DNA of 64,000 nucleotides from Opitutus sp. ER46. Its GTDB lineage: Bacteria; Verrucomicrobiota; Verrucomicrobiia; Opitutales; Opitutaceae. The notes beneath the pieces are model-generated. The model had not been told where the DNA came from and ran no database searches. It was given only the letters and a program-made list of their open reading frames with translations. Positions 36,852-46,146 of the stretch are shown one piece after another (position 1 is the first letter of the stretch; the number at the start of each line of letters is the position of its first letter). A program made the translations under genes and the position numbers. Location of the stretch: the NCBI RefSeq assembly GCF_003054705.1, contig NZ_QAYX01000024.1:496001-560000 (forward strand), given 5' to 3'.

Positions 36852-37991
36852 ATGAAGACGCGTGTTACCCAGACCGACATCGCGCGCGCCGCGGGGGTGC
36901 ACAACACCACCGTGTCCCTGGCGCTGCGTAATTCTCCGGCGATCCCGGAGGCCACCCGCGCGCGCATCCAGGCGATCGCCGAAGAGATGGGCTATCATCC
37001 CGATCCTGCGCTGCAGGCGCTCGTCGCTTATCGCAACGGGCGCATGCCGGCCCGCTGTCATGGCACCATCGCCTATGTCACCAATGCGACATCCCGCTGG
37101 GGGTGGCAGAGCGCACCGGCCGACGCAAAGTTCTACGCTGGCGCCCAGCGCAAGGCGGAGCAAAGCGGCTTCCAGTTGGAACACTTCTGGTGTGGTGAGC
37201 CCGACGTGACGCCCCGGCGGCTGAGCAACATGCTCTTTCACCGCGGGATCACCGGCGTGATCCTGGCTTCGCACCGTCCGGAATGCGATGCGCTCGGGGA
37301 GATGGACTGGTCGCACTTCACCGCGATCAAGATTGGCTGTTTCCCGCATTCGCCGGGCCTCCACCGCGTCATGTACGACCGGAGCGGCGTGATCCGGCTG
37401 GCGATGAAGCAGGCGCTGGCGGCCGGCTACGAACGCATCGGGCTCGTGATGCCTACCCTGTGGGATGATGCCGCCGACCAGGCGTGGTCCGCCGGTTTCC
37501 TGGCGGAGCAATACCGGCTCCCGGAGGAGAGCCGCATTCCCATTCTCCTGTACGGCGAACGCGGCCGCATGCCGGACGAAACGCCCGACCGGACGGGCCC
37601 GGCGGTGGATATCGCGGCGCTCGCCGCGTGGTATAACCGGCATGAGCCGGAGGTCATCATCAGCATCGCGCCCTTCGTGCGTGAGCAACTGACGCGCCTC
37701 AAGCTGAACGTGCCGCGCGACGTCGGCTACGTCGACCTGTTCCTGGAGGGCACCGAGCATGGGGTCGCCGGCATCTGCGAAAACTGCGAGCGCGTCGGCG
37801 AGGTCGCCACCGAGCTCCTGGTGGCGCAGATGCATCAGAACCTGACCGGCCTGCCGCCGGTCCCGACCACCACGCTCGTCGAGGGGCGGTGGACGCCGGG
37901 CGCGACGCTGCCGATGCGGCGCCACGAGTTCGGCTGGGCCGGCGAAGTGGCCGCCACGAGCTTCAACGGGCCGATCCTGGCCAGCGCCTAA
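36852..37991 (+). CDS. LacI-family transcriptional regulator
   Basis: A protein of 379 residues from the ATG at 36852; longer readings of the frame lack homology. The N-terminal helix-turn-helix (about 5-25) has VTQTDIARAAGVHNTTVSLAL and a hinge helix follows around 45-58. The remainder is a periplasmic-binding-protein-like effector domain, with FHRGITGVILAS and GYERIGLVMP. It probably controls the GH35-like gene just upstream and perhaps the esterase gene downstream; the 24-bp palindrome at 34977 is a candidate site. The inducer is likely a galactoside-type sugar, by inference from context only. Confidence 0.93.
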   Translation: MKTRVTQTDIARAAGVHNTTVSLALRNSPAIPEATRARIQAIAEEMGYHPDPALQALVAYRNGRMPARCHGTIAYVTNATSRWGWQSAPADAKFYAGAQRKAEQSGFQLEHFWCGEPDVTPRRLSNMLFHRGITGVILASHRPECDALGEMDWSHFTAIKIGCFPHSPGLHRVMYDRSGVIRLAMKQALAAGYERIGLVMPTLWDDAADQAWSAGFLAEQYRLPEESRIPILLYGERGRMPDETPDRTGPAVDIAALAAWYNRHEPEVIISIAPFVREQLTRLKLNVPRDVGYVDLFLEGTEHGVAGICENCERVGEVATELLVAQMHQNLTGLPPVPTTTLVEGRWTPGATLPMRRHEFGWAGEVAATSFNGPILASA

Positions 37992-38016
37992 CCTCCGAGT
38001 GACTCCGTTCTTCGCC

Positions 38017-38841
38017 ATGCCGATCTTCCCGCCTCTCGCCCGGCGTGTCCGCTTCGGGATCCTGTTTGGCTGTGCGCTGGGGCTGCCGCTCCTCGCGGCC
38101 GCCGTGCCGGCGGATCAGCCGGCGCCTCGTCCCGGGGAAAAGTTCCGCCTCGCGCACGAGCAATTGCTCGCCAAAGCCCATGCCGGCCGGATCGACCTTT
38201 ACTTCCTGGGTGACTCCATCACGCGGCGCTGGGGAGCGACCGACTACCCGGCGATGCTCGCCCACTGGCAGGCCAACTTCCATGGCTGGAATGCCGGCAA
38301 CTTCGGCTGGGGCGGCGACTCGACCGAGAATATCCTCTGGCGCGTCGAGCACGGCGAACTCGACGGGGTCAACCCGCGGGTGATCGTGCTCCTCGCCGGG
38401 ACCAACAACCTGGGCCTGCATCCGCCGCCCGGCGCCGTCGACGAGGTGCCCCGCGGCATCAAGGCGATCATCGATGTGTGCCGCCGCAAGGCGCCGCATG
38501 CCGTCATCATCCTCACCGCCATCTTCCCGCGTAACGACAGCGAGGCCGCCAATGCCGCCATTCGTGCCATCAATCCCAAGCTCGCCGCCTTCGCCGACGG
38601 TCGCACCATCCGCTTTCTCAATGTCAATGACCGGCTCGCCGACGAGCAGGGTCGGCTCTTCCCGGGCATGACGATGGATCAGCTCCATCCCACGGTGAAG
38701 GGATACGAGGTCTGGGCGGAAGGACTTCGCCCGCTGCTCACGGAGCTGCTCGGCCCCCGCGGCAAGGAGGACTGTGCTCCGCCGCCCACCGGCGAACCGA
38801 TCGTGGATGCAAACGGCCGTGCGGTTTCCATGACGCCGTAG
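38017..38841 (+). CDS. Secreted SGNH/GDSL hydrolase
   Basis: A protein of 274 residues from the ATG at 38017; a GTG at 37999 is a possible alternative. A signal peptide runs to about residue 29. Block I is FLGDSITRRWG with nucleophile S67; block II holds the glycine in NFGWGGDS; block III is the asparagine in LLAGTNNLG; block V is DQLHP with the catalytic Asp and His. Family members include acetyl-xylan and rhamnogalacturonan acetyl esterases and platelet-activating-factor acetylhydrolase-like lipases. The neighbours favour a polysaccharide deacetylating role. Confidence 0.88.
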   Translation: MPIFPPLARRVRFGILFGCALGLPLLAAAVPADQPAPRPGEKFRLAHEQLLAKAHAGRIDLYFLGDSITRRWGATDYPAMLAHWQANFHGWNAGNFGWGGDSTENILWRVEHGELDGVNPRVIVLLAGTNNLGLHPPPGAVDEVPRGIKAIIDVCRRKAPHAVIILTAIFPRNDSEAANAAIRAINPKLAAFADGRTIRFLNVNDRLADEQGRLFPGMTMDQLHPTVKGYEVWAEGLRPLLTELLGPRGKEDCAPPPTGEPIVDANGRAVSMTP

Positions 38842-38845
38842 CGGT

Positions 38846-38867
38846 CGCGGCCGGGGCCGTGGCCGCG
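38846..38867. terminator. Hairpin between converging esterase and pectate lyase genes
   Basis: CGCGGCC (38846-38852), an 8-nt loop and the complement GGCCGCG (38861-38867) fill the 27-bp gap between the two stops. There is no U-tract. Confidence 0.45.
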
Positions 38868-38868
38868 C

Positions 38869-40350
38869 TCAGCCGCTGATCCGATCGATGTTGTTGCCGA
38901 GGTTTCGGTAATCGACGGCCTCGCGCGGGCCGGTGCCGTTGAGAAACTCCTCAACGTTGGTGTAGCCGTCGCCATCGGCATCCGCCGCGCCGTCCGCCGC
39001 ATCTGCCGGGTCGAGGCCATGCTGCTTTTCCCAGGCGTCCGGCATGCCGTCGGCGTCGCCATCAGTCGGGACATCGGCGGGAGAGAACGTGAGCGCTGGG
39101 AAGCCGCCGACTTCGTCCGGGTCGTTGATGATGCCCGAGCCATGCACCTTGCCGGTGCGCACGCTCGCGATGACGCGCGCATCCACCGCATCGCGGCGCG
39201 GTCGCGTGGCGCCGGCGCGGGCGAGGACGGAGTCGAGCGCCTGTTCGGCGGTTTCCTGCGGGAGCGGCCAGCCCACGAAGGGGGTGGCGACGCGCGCCGG
39301 TTCGACCGGACCGCGCATGCCGGCCCAGTTGTTGGCGGTGACCTCGGGGTGCCCGTCAAGGACGTTGCCCGCGACATACCATTTGCCCGGTCGCTTGGCG
39401 GTCTTCGGGTACCAATCGCCCGCGGCCCACGCGCTGCCGGGTGAATACATTCCCCGGGCTTCGATCCGGGCCAGCCGCGTCTCCACCTCGCCGCGACTCG
39501 CCGGGCCCGGACGATAGTAGTTGTTGATCAGGTTGACACAGGACGTCTCGTCCCCGCCGTCGATCGTGCGGTGACCCCAGTTGAACAGGACGTTGTTGCG
39601 AAAGTCGAAGGTGCCGGACATCCCGATCGACGGATTTCGCGCGGTGTTACAGGCGAAGAGATTGTGGTGAAACGTCGCGTGCTCGCCGCCCCAGGTGCCG
39701 CCGAAGGCGTGATGTCCGGCATTGAGCGCCTCGCTCGAGATGCACCATTGGATCGTGAGATTCTGAATCGGCATTTTGATCCGCGTGCCGTCGGGCATCG
39801 GCTTCATGTAGCGGTAGAGGGAAACGTTTTCGTCCATGCCCCAGCTGACGGAACAGTGGTCGAGGATGATCTGCCCCTCGGGGTTGCCGCCGATGTTGTC
39901 GGAACCCTGGCCGCCCTGGGGCCGGCCGCGGCGCACGCGCAGGTGGCGGAGGATGACGTTCCGCGTGTTGATGTTCAGCGACTGGTGCGCGAGGCAGATG
40001 CCGTCGCCCGGGGCGGACTGGCCCGCGATGGTGATGTCGGGATGATCGAGGTTCAGGTCCGACTTCAGTTCGATCGTGCCCGCGACGCGGAAGACGACGA
40101 TCCGTGGTCCTTCCGCCTCGATCGCGGCGCGAAGACTGCCGGGACCGGCATCATTCAGGTTGGTTATGGCGATGACGCTCCCGCCGCGACCACCGGTGGT
40201 GAACATGCCGCCACCCCAGGCACCGGGGAAGGCCGGGATCGTCATGGGCATGCGCGGCGGATGCGGCGGCATCTCACCGGGCGACGAGGCGGTGGGCTGC
40301 GCCAACAACGAAGAGGCGAAGAGGAGGGCGATGGCGGCGGTCGGTTTCAT
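38869..40350 (-). CDS. Pectate lyase-like secreted protein (PL1 type)
   Basis: A protein of 493 residues with a signal peptide (about 1-18, ending LLAQ). The parallel beta-helix starts with AFPGAWGGGMFTTGGRGG (39-56), shared by pectate lyases, then ITNLNDAGPGSLRAAIE, VFRVAGTIEL and the calcium-site region ILDHCSVSWGMDE. Near the C-terminus (about 430-475) are repeated DADGDG-type segments that resemble dockerin or EF-hand calcium loops. It would cleave polygalacturonate by beta-elimination outside the cell. It is convergent with the esterase gene, with a hairpin between them. Confidence 0.88.
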   Translation of the reverse strand: MKPTAAIALLFASSLLAQPTASSPGEMPPHPPRMPMTIPAFPGAWGGGMFTTGGRGGSVIAITNLNDAGPGSLRAAIEAEGPRIVVFRVAGTIELKSDLNLDHPDITIAGQSAPGDGICLAHQSLNINTRNVILRHLRVRRGRPQGGQGSDNIGGNPEGQIILDHCSVSWGMDENVSLYRYMKPMPDGTRIKMPIQNLTIQWCISSEALNAGHHAFGGTWGGEHATFHHNLFACNTARNPSIGMSGTFDFRNNVLFNWGHRTIDGGDETSCVNLINNYYRPGPASRGEVETRLARIEARGMYSPGSAWAAGDWYPKTAKRPGKWYVAGNVLDGHPEVTANNWAGMRGPVEPARVATPFVGWPLPQETAEQALDSVLARAGATRPRRDAVDARVIASVRTGKVHGSGIINDPDEVGGFPALTFSPADVPTDGDADGMPDAWEKQHGLDPADAADGAADADGDGYTNVEEFLNGTGPREAVDYRNLGNNIDRISG

Positions 40351-40484
40351 GCTTGGGTGCGGCGGGACGTGGTGGCGGCGGCAACGTTGCCGGCGGAGTC
40401 ACGTGACCGTTAGGGCCGAGCTGCAGAACGCGACGGACCTCGCGAACCTGTCGGCCCTCACGAACGGTTTCCTTGAGTAGGTCG

Positions 40485-41288
40485 TCAGGCCGGGATTCGA
40501 GTTCCCGGCGTGGATTTCGCATCGGCCGCCGCGGCGCGCGGGCGGGCGCGTCCGAACATCCGCTGCAGCCCGAGGCGGGGTACCAGACCGAGCGCCTCGA
40601 ACGTGATCGCGAGCGAAAGCTTTGACCGGCCGTCTCGCCGCTCCGTGAAGACGATCGGCACCTCCCGCAAGGTGAGTCCCGCCCGCTGGGCCCGGAAGTG
40701 CAGCTCGATCTGGAACCCGTAACCTTCCGAATGCACACCCGCCGCCACGAGCACGCCGAGTGCCTCCCGCCGGATCGCCTTGAAACCGCTGGTCGGGTCC
40801 GAAAGCCGCAGGCCGGTGAAGAAGCGCGTGTAGACGCCCGCGCCGAGGCTCAACAGGAGGCGGCGCAGCGGCCAGTGCACGACGCTGATGCCTTGGAGAT
40901 AGCGCGAGCCGATCGCCAGGTCCGCGCCGGCGTCGAGGGTCGCCAGCAGCCGCGGGACGTCATCGGGATCGTGCGAAAGATCGGCGTCCATCTCGAGCGC
41001 CGCGGTGTAGTCGCGGCGCAGCGCCCATTCGAAGCCATCGAGGTACGCGGAGCCGAGCCCCAGCTTGGCGTGGCGCGACAGCAGGAAGACCCGCTGCCCG
41101 AACTCCAGGTGCGTGCGCACCAGCGCCGCCGTGCCGTCGGGGGAGGCGTCGTCCACCACGAGCACATGCAGCCCGCCAGGGAGGGCCAGCACGCGGGCCA
41201 GGACGCCGGGCAGCGATTCGACCTCGTTGTAGGTCGGCATCACGAGCAGCGGACGGCTGGAGGGAAGCGAAGGGCAGGGGAGCGACAT
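40485..41288 (-). CDS. Polyprenol-phosphate mannosyl/glycosyltransferase, GT2
   Basis: A protein of 267 residues from the ATG at 41286-41288; a longer start at 41348 would add 20 residues with no similarity. The family blocks are LLVMPTYNEVESLPG (14-28), VLVVDDASPDGT, MDADLSHDPDD with the DXD motif, LAIGSRYLQG and LRLSDPTSGFKAIRR. They match dolichol/polyprenol-phosphate mannose synthase-like GT2 enzymes, which load a sugar on a lipid carrier for membrane glycosyltransferases. No C-terminal membrane helix is present. It is 64 bp downstream of the SyrD-like ABC transporter gene. Confidence 0.9.
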   Translation of the reverse strand: MSLPCPSLPSSRPLLVMPTYNEVESLPGVLARVLALPGGLHVLVVDDASPDGTAALVRTHLEFGQRVFLLSRHAKLGLGSAYLDGFEWALRRDYTAALEMDADLSHDPDDVPRLLATLDAGADLAIGSRYLQGISVVHWPLRRLLLSLGAGVYTRFFTGLRLSDPTSGFKAIRREALGVLVAAGVHSEGYGFQIELHFRAQRAGLTLREVPIVFTERRDGRSKLSLAITFEALGLVPRLGLQRMFGRARPRAAAADAKSTPGTRIPA

Positions 41289-41352
41289 GGCCAAGGCGGC
41301 GCGGGCGGCGCGCGGGGCGAGCAGAATTGAGAGACTGCCGCGAGGCAACGGT

Positions 41353-43011
41353 TTACGCGGCTGGTGTCTCCTTTAGGTGACCGTCCTCGAGCTTGATGAC
41401 GCGGTCGGCGACACCGTAGTACGCGTCGTCGTGCGAGATCACGAGGACGGTTTTGCCCTGCTCCTTCAGGTCCGGCAGAATTTCGTGGTAGAAGATGCGT
41501 TTGAACACCGGGTCCTGGTCCGCCGCCCATTCGTCGAACACGTAGAACGGACGGTCCTCGAGGAACGCGATGAGCAGCGCGATCCGCTTTCGCTGGCCCT
41601 GCGACAGGTCCGTGGTGGAAAGCCGGCTCTCCTGCACCGTCAGCTTCTTCTGCAGTTGCAGGCGCGCAATGTAGTGATCGACCCGCGCCTGGTATGGCGA
41701 CACGTCCAAGCCGAACGCCTCGTCGAAGAGGTAGAAGTCCGAGAACACGACGGAGAACATCTGGCGGTACAGTCCGCGCTTCGGCTCGTCGATCAGCTCG
41801 CCGTTCCACCGCAGCTCGCCGCTCTCCGCCGGGTACAGCCCGCACAGGATCTTCATCAGCGTCGTCTTGCCGCTGCCGTTGCCCCCGGTGAGGAAGACGA
41901 CGCTGTTGCGGGCAATCGTCAGCGAAATCGGGCCGACGGAGAAGGTCTCGTTCTCGTCGCGATTGTAGTAGGTGAACCGGATCTTCGAGAGCTCCAGCAG
42001 CGGCTGGTCCGAGGTGTGGACCAGCGGCGTGACGCCGGTGGGCGAGGGCGTCGGTGCGCGGTCGTAGGCGAAGCTGAATCCGATCGACTTCAGCTTGTTG
42101 ATCGCGATCGCGATGTTCTGAAAGTCCGGGCCCCAATCGATCAGGAAGTGGAGCGGCAGGACCATGTACAGGAGGCCCCAGATGATGCTGGTGAGGTTCT
42201 TGTCCCGGAGTTCGAGATAGGGGGCGACGAGGAACAGCAGCGAACCGAGGCCGATGAAGTAGAGGCAGTCGCCCCAGTGATAGCAGAAGTTCTGGATCGC
42301 GCGGCCCTTGATCCGGTCGCTGCGGATGTTGTCGCACGTCTGCTTGATCCGATCGTTGAGGAAGGTCGTCCGCCGCTGGTCGTGCATCAGCAGTTCCTTC
42401 GCGCCGTGGGTCACGGCGTGGAATGACCGGCAGAGCGCATCCCAGCGTTCCCGCGCCCGGGCGACGTACTTTTCGGAGAGGCGGAACGGCAGGACGAACG
42501 CGCAATAGCAGATGGCGAGATACACCAGCGACACCGCCGCGACGGCGGGTGAAATCACCGCGATGTACACGCCGCAGCCGATCACCGTGGAGAGGTTCAG
42601 GATGAAGCTGGGAATCTTGAAGATGATCAGGATGATCCGGTCCAGGTCGCTGGTGAGGGAGGCAAAAAGGTTGCTGCTGCCAATCGTCTCCAGGTTCCGC
42701 AGGGGCAGGTCGAGAATCTGCTTGCTGAGCTGAAACCGCAGGTTCGCCAGCTCATGCTCCGCGATCTGGATGTGCAGGTACTCCGCGAGGAAACTGGTCA
42801 CAAGGTACACCACGACCAGCGCCGCAAACAGGAGCGGCACGGCCACATCGAGGAAGGAATCCACGCCCTTCAGCCGGAGATTGATCAACGCCAGAACGCC
42901 CGAGGAACAGAGGCCGGCGGTGATGCTCGCAATCACCGACAGCACGACCTGCAGCCGGTACTTCCGGAGGAGGATGTTCAGGACGCTGCAAACGAGCAGG
43001 ATACGTTTCAT
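41353..43011 (-). CDS. ABC transporter, SyrD/PvdE-type (permease-ATPase fusion)
   Basis: A protein of 552 residues from the ATG at 43009-43011; upstream in-frame residues are not conserved. The N-terminal membrane domain has six hydrophobic segments (to about residue 300). The ATPase domain (about 330-545) has Walker A TGGNGSGKTT, signature LSQGQ, a Walker B variant FYVFDEWAADQDP and the histidine switch VISHDD. This arrangement matches cyclic-peptide and siderophore exporters such as SyrD and PvdE. It might export a lipid or peptide. It diverges from the thioester-reductase gene, 179 bp away. Confidence 0.9.
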   Translation of the reverse strand: MKRILLVCSVLNILLRKYRLQVVLSVIASITAGLCSSGVLALINLRLKGVDSFLDVAVPLLFAALVVVYLVTSFLAEYLHIQIAEHELANLRFQLSKQILDLPLRNLETIGSSNLFASLTSDLDRIILIIFKIPSFILNLSTVIGCGVYIAVISPAVAAVSLVYLAICYCAFVLPFRLSEKYVARARERWDALCRSFHAVTHGAKELLMHDQRRTTFLNDRIKQTCDNIRSDRIKGRAIQNFCYHWGDCLYFIGLGSLLFLVAPYLELRDKNLTSIIWGLLYMVLPLHFLIDWGPDFQNIAIAINKLKSIGFSFAYDRAPTPSPTGVTPLVHTSDQPLLELSKIRFTYYNRDENETFSVGPISLTIARNSVVFLTGGNGSGKTTLMKILCGLYPAESGELRWNGELIDEPKRGLYRQMFSVVFSDFYLFDEAFGLDVSPYQARVDHYIARLQLQKKLTVQESRLSTTDLSQGQRKRIALLIAFLEDRPFYVFDEWAADQDPVFKRIFYHEILPDLKEQGKTVLVISHDDAYYGVADRVIKLEDGHLKETPAA

Positions 43012-43190
43012 CAGGCCGGTGCAGCGTAGGGGTGTCACGCGGGTCCGTCCATCCCTTCGTCCGTCAGGTCGGGCTTCGAAGCGTAAGAGGACCATGAAGT
43101 TCGCCCTTCTCGCGAGGGCGGCCAGGGCGGTGTTGGCTTCGCTCTTGCGCCCGGGGAAGGCGGGTCCGATAAGACGCCTAAATTTCTCGT

Positions 43191-44513
43191 ATGGACTCCG
43201 TTAAGCTCGGATCGGCCACCGAAAGTCCGGACCCGGCAGAGGCATTGATGGCCGCTGACCGGCAGCTGGACCCCGTCCTGACGCCGCCGGCGGGAATGCC
43301 CGTGCCGCTTGATGCCGCGAAGGTGGTCCTCCTGACCGGCGCCACCGGGTTCGTGGGAGCGCACCTGTTGCAGGAGCTGCTCCGGCAGACCCGCGCGAGG
43401 ATTCTTTGCGTGGCGCGCGCGCAGAACCCGGATGAGGCGCGGTCGCGTCTTCAGGACAACCTGGCGCGGCTTGAGGTCGCATTGGCGCCGGATGACTGGG
43501 CCCGGATCGAGTCAGTCCCCGGCGACCTGACCAAACCGCGGCTCGGTTGGGACGCCGCCGCTTACTCGCTGTGGACGGAGGAGGTCGACGTGGTTTTCCA
43601 TGGGGCGGCGGTGATGAACTTTTACCAGAGCTATGCCCAGCTCAGCCCCACCAACGTCGCGGGCCTGCACGAGATCCTCGGGTTCGCGATGCATGGTCGG
43701 GCGAAGGCGCTGCACTTCGTCTCGAGCAGCGGGGTTTTCGACTCCGATGCCTCCTGGGGCCAGGTGGTGCGCGAGTCGGATGTGCCCGCGCACTGCGCCG
43801 GCAGCGTTACCGGTTACACGCAGACCAAATGGGTTTGCGAGCAACTGGTCCTGCAGGCGCGCCGCCGCGGCCTGCCCGTGACGATGTATCGGCCGCCGTT
43901 CATCATGGGGCACTCGCAGTCCGGCGTCGTGGCCGACGACAACCTGGTCGTGAAGATGGTGCTCGGATCGATCCAGGGCGGCTGGTGGCCGATCGGTGAC
44001 TCCGAGATCGAAATGGTGCCGGTCGATGCGCTCTGCCGCGCGATCGTGCACCTCGCCCGCCAGCCGGCCGCCGCGAACCGCACGTTCCACCTCAAGAGCC
44101 CGGAGCCGATGCGATGGAGCGACATCGGGGCCGCGCTGCGGGCCGCGGGTTACCCGGTCGGGTTCATTCCCTATCTGGAGTGGAAGCGCCGGCTGCCGGA
44201 TTTTGGCCGCCGGCCCGGCAACGCGATGCGACCGCTGGTGCGCTTCTACACGAAGGCGCCGCCGCGCTTTTCGCGGCCCGTGCCCGAGATCTTCATCCGC
44301 CCGGGCCGGCCGGTTTTCGATTCGACGGAGACGCAGGCTTGGCTGGCGCCGGCGGGGCTTGTGCCGCCGCGGATGACCGCAGCGCTTTTCGCCCTATACC
44401 TGCGCTACTTTGTGCGGCGCGGGTGGCTGCCTCGCCCGGAGGAGTTCACCGCGCCCGAGCGCCATGGCACGGGCTCACGTCCGCCGTTGCCGACCGGAGG
44501 GATCCCGGCTTGA
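43191..44513 (+). CDS. Stand-alone thioester reductase (SDR-type), probable fatty acyl reductase
   Basis: A protein of 440 residues. The NAD(P)H-binding Rossmann motif is GATGFVG at 50-56 and the catalytic pair is Y209 and K213 in GYTQTKW. FHGAA and SSSGVF are the family's other marks. Thioester reductase domains reduce acyl or peptidyl thioesters on carrier proteins to aldehydes or alcohols. Here it is a free-standing protein directly before a gene that encodes a carrier-protein domain, and three genes before an alkylglycerone-phosphate-synthase-like gene, so a role in making fatty alcohol or aldehyde is likely. A 179-bp divergent gap to the ABC transporter gene probably holds both promoters. 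Confidence 0.88.
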   Translation: MDSVKLGSATESPDPAEALMAADRQLDPVLTPPAGMPVPLDAAKVVLLTGATGFVGAHLLQELLRQTRARILCVARAQNPDEARSRLQDNLARLEVALAPDDWARIESVPGDLTKPRLGWDAAAYSLWTEEVDVVFHGAAVMNFYQSYAQLSPTNVAGLHEILGFAMHGRAKALHFVSSSGVFDSDASWGQVVRESDVPAHCAGSVTGYTQTKWVCEQLVLQARRRGLPVTMYRPPFIMGHSQSGVVADDNLVVKMVLGSIQGGWWPIGDSEIEMVPVDALCRAIVHLARQPAAANRTFHLKSPEPMRWSDIGAALRAAGYPVGFIPYLEWKRRLPDFGRRPGNAMRPLVRFYTKAPPRFSRPVPEIFIRPGRPVFDSTETQAWLAPAGLVPPRMTAALFALYLRYFVRRGWLPRPEEFTAPERHGTGSRPPLPTGGIPA

Positions 44514-44610
44514 GGCCGGCTTCCGCGCCACCGCCGCCGCGGGTCCGCCGGTGCGTCGTCTCGACGTCCGGTCGCGCCTCTGGCATATCGCGGGCCGACC
44601 CTTCTCGCTC

Positions 44611-45522
44611 ATGACCAGCCCCGCGCCAACGCTCGCCAGGCTTCAGAACGTGCTCGCGGCGTCGCGGGCAGGGCGGGTGGTTGCGACGGGCGATCCGGCG
44701 GCTTTTGCCCGGCTCGATTCGATCAGCAAGCTCGAGCTCCTGCTCGAGGTGGAATCCACCTTCGGCGTGGAGTTGCCGGAGGGCAGGGTGGCGGGGTTGC
44801 GCGGCGTGACCGAGCTGGCGGCGCTGATCGACGAGCAGCGGGCCGCGTCGCCCGCGGTGCCGGCCGATCCACTCCAAAGCTGGCTGCGCGAGCCGCTCCC
44901 GGTCGTGCGGCGGCCCGACTGGCGGGCCTGGCCGATGGCGCTGCTGGTGACCGCGGTGCGGTGGCGCTATCGCGTGCGCGTCCAGGGGCGCGAGCATCTC
45001 AACCTGCGTGCGCCGTGCCTGGTTTGCGCCAATCACTCGAGCCACCTCGACGGACTGGCCCTGCTGGCCGCCGCGCGGCCGGACGGCAACCGCATGGTTT
45101 TCGCGGTGGCCAAGGACTATTTCTACCGCCGCGCCGGTTGGTGTGTCGGAGCGGTGTCGGTCGTCTGGTGGGCGCGCGGCGGCGACGTGGCGGCGGCCCG
45201 GGAGAACCTGCGGCAGGTCGCGGCCTGTCGGGCGACGGGGCGGCCGGTGGTGTTTTTCCCCGAGGGCACGCGCTCGCCCACCGGGGAGTTGCAGCCGTTC
45301 CGCGAGGGGCTCGAGTTTCTCGCGAGCCGGCTCGATCTCCCGGTCGTGCCGTGCTGGATCGAGGGCGCGTACGCGGCGCTGCCCAAGGGCGCCACTTGGC
45401 CGCGCGGCGGCCGGATCAGCGTCAGTTTCGGCCCGGCGCTGCGCGCGCGGGCTGGGGAGGAGGGGTTCGCCGCCCGCGTGCGCGCGGCGATGCTCTCGCT
45501 CCGCAGCGGCCCTCGCGCATGA
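44611..45522 (+). CDS. Acyl carrier protein fused to PlsC-type acyltransferase
   Basis: A protein of 303 residues from the ATG at 44611. Residues about 1-78 form an acyl carrier domain, with LDSISKLELLLEVE at 35-48 and S37 as the phosphopantetheine attachment site. Residues about 100-303 are a glycerol-phosphate acyltransferase domain with NHSSHLD (141-147, the HX4D catalytic motif), VVFFPEGTRS (213-222) and a basic substrate site. Such enzymes acylate lysophosphatidate, or dihydroxyacetone phosphate in ether-lipid pathways. The fusion delivers the acyl chain to the acyltransferase from its own carrier. The stop overlaps the start of the HAD gene. A longer upstream start (44410) would overlap the reductase and is not preferred. 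Confidence 0.88.
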   Translation: MTSPAPTLARLQNVLAASRAGRVVATGDPAAFARLDSISKLELLLEVESTFGVELPEGRVAGLRGVTELAALIDEQRAASPAVPADPLQSWLREPLPVVRRPDWRAWPMALLVTAVRWRYRVRVQGREHLNLRAPCLVCANHSSHLDGLALLAAARPDGNRMVFAVAKDYFYRRAGWCVGAVSVVWWARGGDVAAARENLRQVAACRATGRPVVFFPEGTRSPTGELQPFREGLEFLASRLDLPVVPCWIEGAYAALPKGATWPRGGRISVSFGPALRARAGEEGFAARVRAAMLSLRSGPRA

Positions 45523-46142
45523 AGCCCGTCGTCGCGGCATTCGACTTCGACGGCACGCTTTGCCGCGGGGTGAGCGGACTGCGGTTCTTCCAGCACGTGC
45601 TCGGGCCCGGGGCGTACGCGTGGTTCGTGGCGCGGCGCTGGCCGCAGATGGCCGCGTACGGCTGCCGGCTGCAGCCCGAGCGCAGTCTCGCCTGCATCAA
45701 CCGGACGGTTTTCACGGGCCGGGAGGCCGCGGCGGTGGCGGCGGCCGCGGAGGTGTTCTGGCGCACGACCTTTCCGCGCGACCTTTTCCCGGCGGCGGTC
45801 GCCCGCCTGCGGGCCCATCTCGACCGCGGAGACCGCTGTGTCATCGTGAGCTCGGCGTACGAACTGTATCTTCGCCCCTGGGCCGCGAGCCTGGGCATCC
45901 AGGATGTGCTGGCGACGCGCCTCGCGGTCGACGCCGCCGGCCGGCTCACGGGCGAGATGCTCGAGCCCAGCTGTGATGCGGAGCACAAGCGCGACCGGCT
46001 CCTGCAGTTGCTCGGCCCGCGGGCCGCGTATGAGCTCCATGCGTACGGCGACCGGCCGACGGATTTTGCGTTGCTGAGCGCCGCCGACCAGCCGTTCATC
46101 CGGCAGGGCGGCTCCTTCCAGCACTGGCAGCCGCGCCGTTGA
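45519..46142 (+). CDS. HAD-family phosphatase (HAD-IB)
   Basis: A protein of 207 residues from the ATG at 45519, which overlaps the upstream stop. Motif I is FDFDGT with nucleophile D9 and acid D11, motif II is the serine in VIVSSAYE, and motif III/IV is AYGDRPTDF. HAD-IB phosphatases often accompany PlsC-type acyltransferases. It may dephosphorylate an acyl- or alkyl-glycerol-3-phosphate made by its neighbours. The substrate is inferred from context. Confidence 0.88.
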   Translation: MKPVVAAFDFDGTLCRGVSGLRFFQHVLGPGAYAWFVARRWPQMAAYGCRLQPERSLACINRTVFTGREAAAVAAAAEVFWRTTFPRDLFPAAVARLRAHLDRGDRCVIVSSAYELYLRPWAASLGIQDVLATRLAVDAAGRLTGEMLEPSCDAEHKRDRLLQLLGPRAAYELHAYGDRPTDFALLSAADQPFIRQGGSFQHWQPRR

Positions 46143-46146
46143 TACC

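Noticed and set aside
40485-41348. Start of the GT2 gene at 41348
   Set aside because: The added 20 residues lack similarity to the family, which begins a few residues before the LLVMPTYNE block; the ATG at 41286-41288 fits.
44410-44610. N-terminal extension of the ACP-acyltransferase protein
   Set aside because: It would overlap the reductase gene by about 100 bp and its residues do not look like part of the carrier domain.
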